Positions 5,577 to 5,685 of a DNA stretch of 5,685 nt are shown piece by piece. A program made the position numbers and the translations under genes. How positions within the stretch are numbered: the first letter of the stretch is position 1; each line of letters begins with the position of its first letter. The notes under the pieces are model-generated. The model was given only the letters and a program-made list of their open reading frames with translations. It was not told the origin of the DNA and made no database searches. This DNA is from Mycobacterium sp. (lineage in GTDB: Bacteria; Actinomycetota; Actinomycetes; Mycobacteriales; Mycobacteriaceae). Location: contig JAQSXQ010000153.1 of NCBI GenBank assembly GCA_029256565.1, forward strand, positions 1 to 5,685. Direction: 5' to 3'.

Positions 5577-5586
5577 TCAGCCGTCG
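5567..5586. terminator. Inverted repeat over the two convergent stop codons
   Basis: Centred on TGATCA (5574-5579), the flanks pair for 7 bp in plus-strand RNA (C5567-G5586 through U5573-G5580, including two G-U wobbles), leaving a 6-nt loop. No T-run follows. In minus-strand RNA the wobbles become A-C mismatches, so any termination would favour the ligase transcript. Weak candidate. Confidence 0.25.
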
Positions 5587-5685
5587 ACCGCGACCTCGGG
5601 CAGCGCACTGTCGACCACGGCCGGACCGCCGGTGATCCCTGCGGCGGAGCGGATCTCGAAGAAGGCGTCGGTGAACGCTCCTGTC
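5577..5685 (-). CDS. Unidentified protein, C-terminal 35 residues only
   Basis: The minus strand reads open from the window edge to a TGA at 5579-5577, giving a C-terminal tail that begins TGAFTDAFFEIRSAAG and ends PAVVDSALPEVAVDG. Most codons end in G or C, as expected for coding DNA here, and the stop abuts the ligase stop, as in compact convergent gene pairs. The start and most of the gene lie outside the window. I do not recognise the family from this tail and assign no function. It converges on the ligase and so is not part of that operon. Confidence 0.65.
   Translation of the reverse strand, partial: TGAFTDAFFEIRSAAGITGGPAVVDSALPEVAVDG

Overview
The window is GC-rich with strongly G/C-biased third codon positions. 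It carries protein families typical of mycobacteria: a mycofactocin-type short-chain dehydrogenase, a FadE acyl-CoA dehydrogenase and a FadD12-like acyl-CoA ligase. The most likely source is a Mycobacterium/Mycolicibacterium or close relative. This is inferred from protein recall and composition, with no database search.

Layout: (1) positions 1-1022, minus strand: the N-terminal 340 residues of an acyl-CoA dehydrogenase, whose C-terminus lies outside the window. (2) 1023-1261: divergent control region with a perfect 17-bp palindrome (1124-1140) inside two overlapping, oppositely directed promoter-like elements. (3) 1262-1912, plus: TetR-family regulator. (4) 1913-2232: 320-nt intergenic region holding a second copy of the palindrome type directly after the tetR stop, two strong GC hairpins, a third smaller hairpin, and a promoter-like element followed by a different imperfect palindrome just before the next gene. 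(5) 2233-3069, plus: mycofactocin-type SDR oxidoreductase. (6) 3106-3930, plus: lysophospholipid/MGAT-like acyltransferase. (7) 3927-5576, plus: fatty-acyl-CoA ligase, overlapping the acyltransferase by 4 nt. (8) 5577-5685, minus: the last 35 codons of an unidentified gene converging on the ligase with no gap.

How the genes may work together (inference): the SDR would oxidise an alcohol using a tightly held nicotinamide and mycofactocin, the ligase would activate a carboxylic acid to acyl-CoA, the acyltransferase could move an acyl group onto a glycerol- or lysophospholipid-like acceptor, and the divergent dehydrogenase would start beta-oxidation of an acyl-CoA. The TetR protein next to two related GAGAA-N5-TTCTC palindromes is the natural candidate regulator of itself and the dehydrogenase, and perhaps of the downstream genes. 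The acyltransferase-ligase pair in this order resembles what I recall as Rv1428c-fadD12 (Rv1427c) of M. tuberculosis. The SDR and TetR upstream of it would then be a local addition.

No RNA genes, CRISPR arrays, insertion sequences or phage genes were seen. The enzymes are of ordinary families. The most interesting content is the regulatory DNA.
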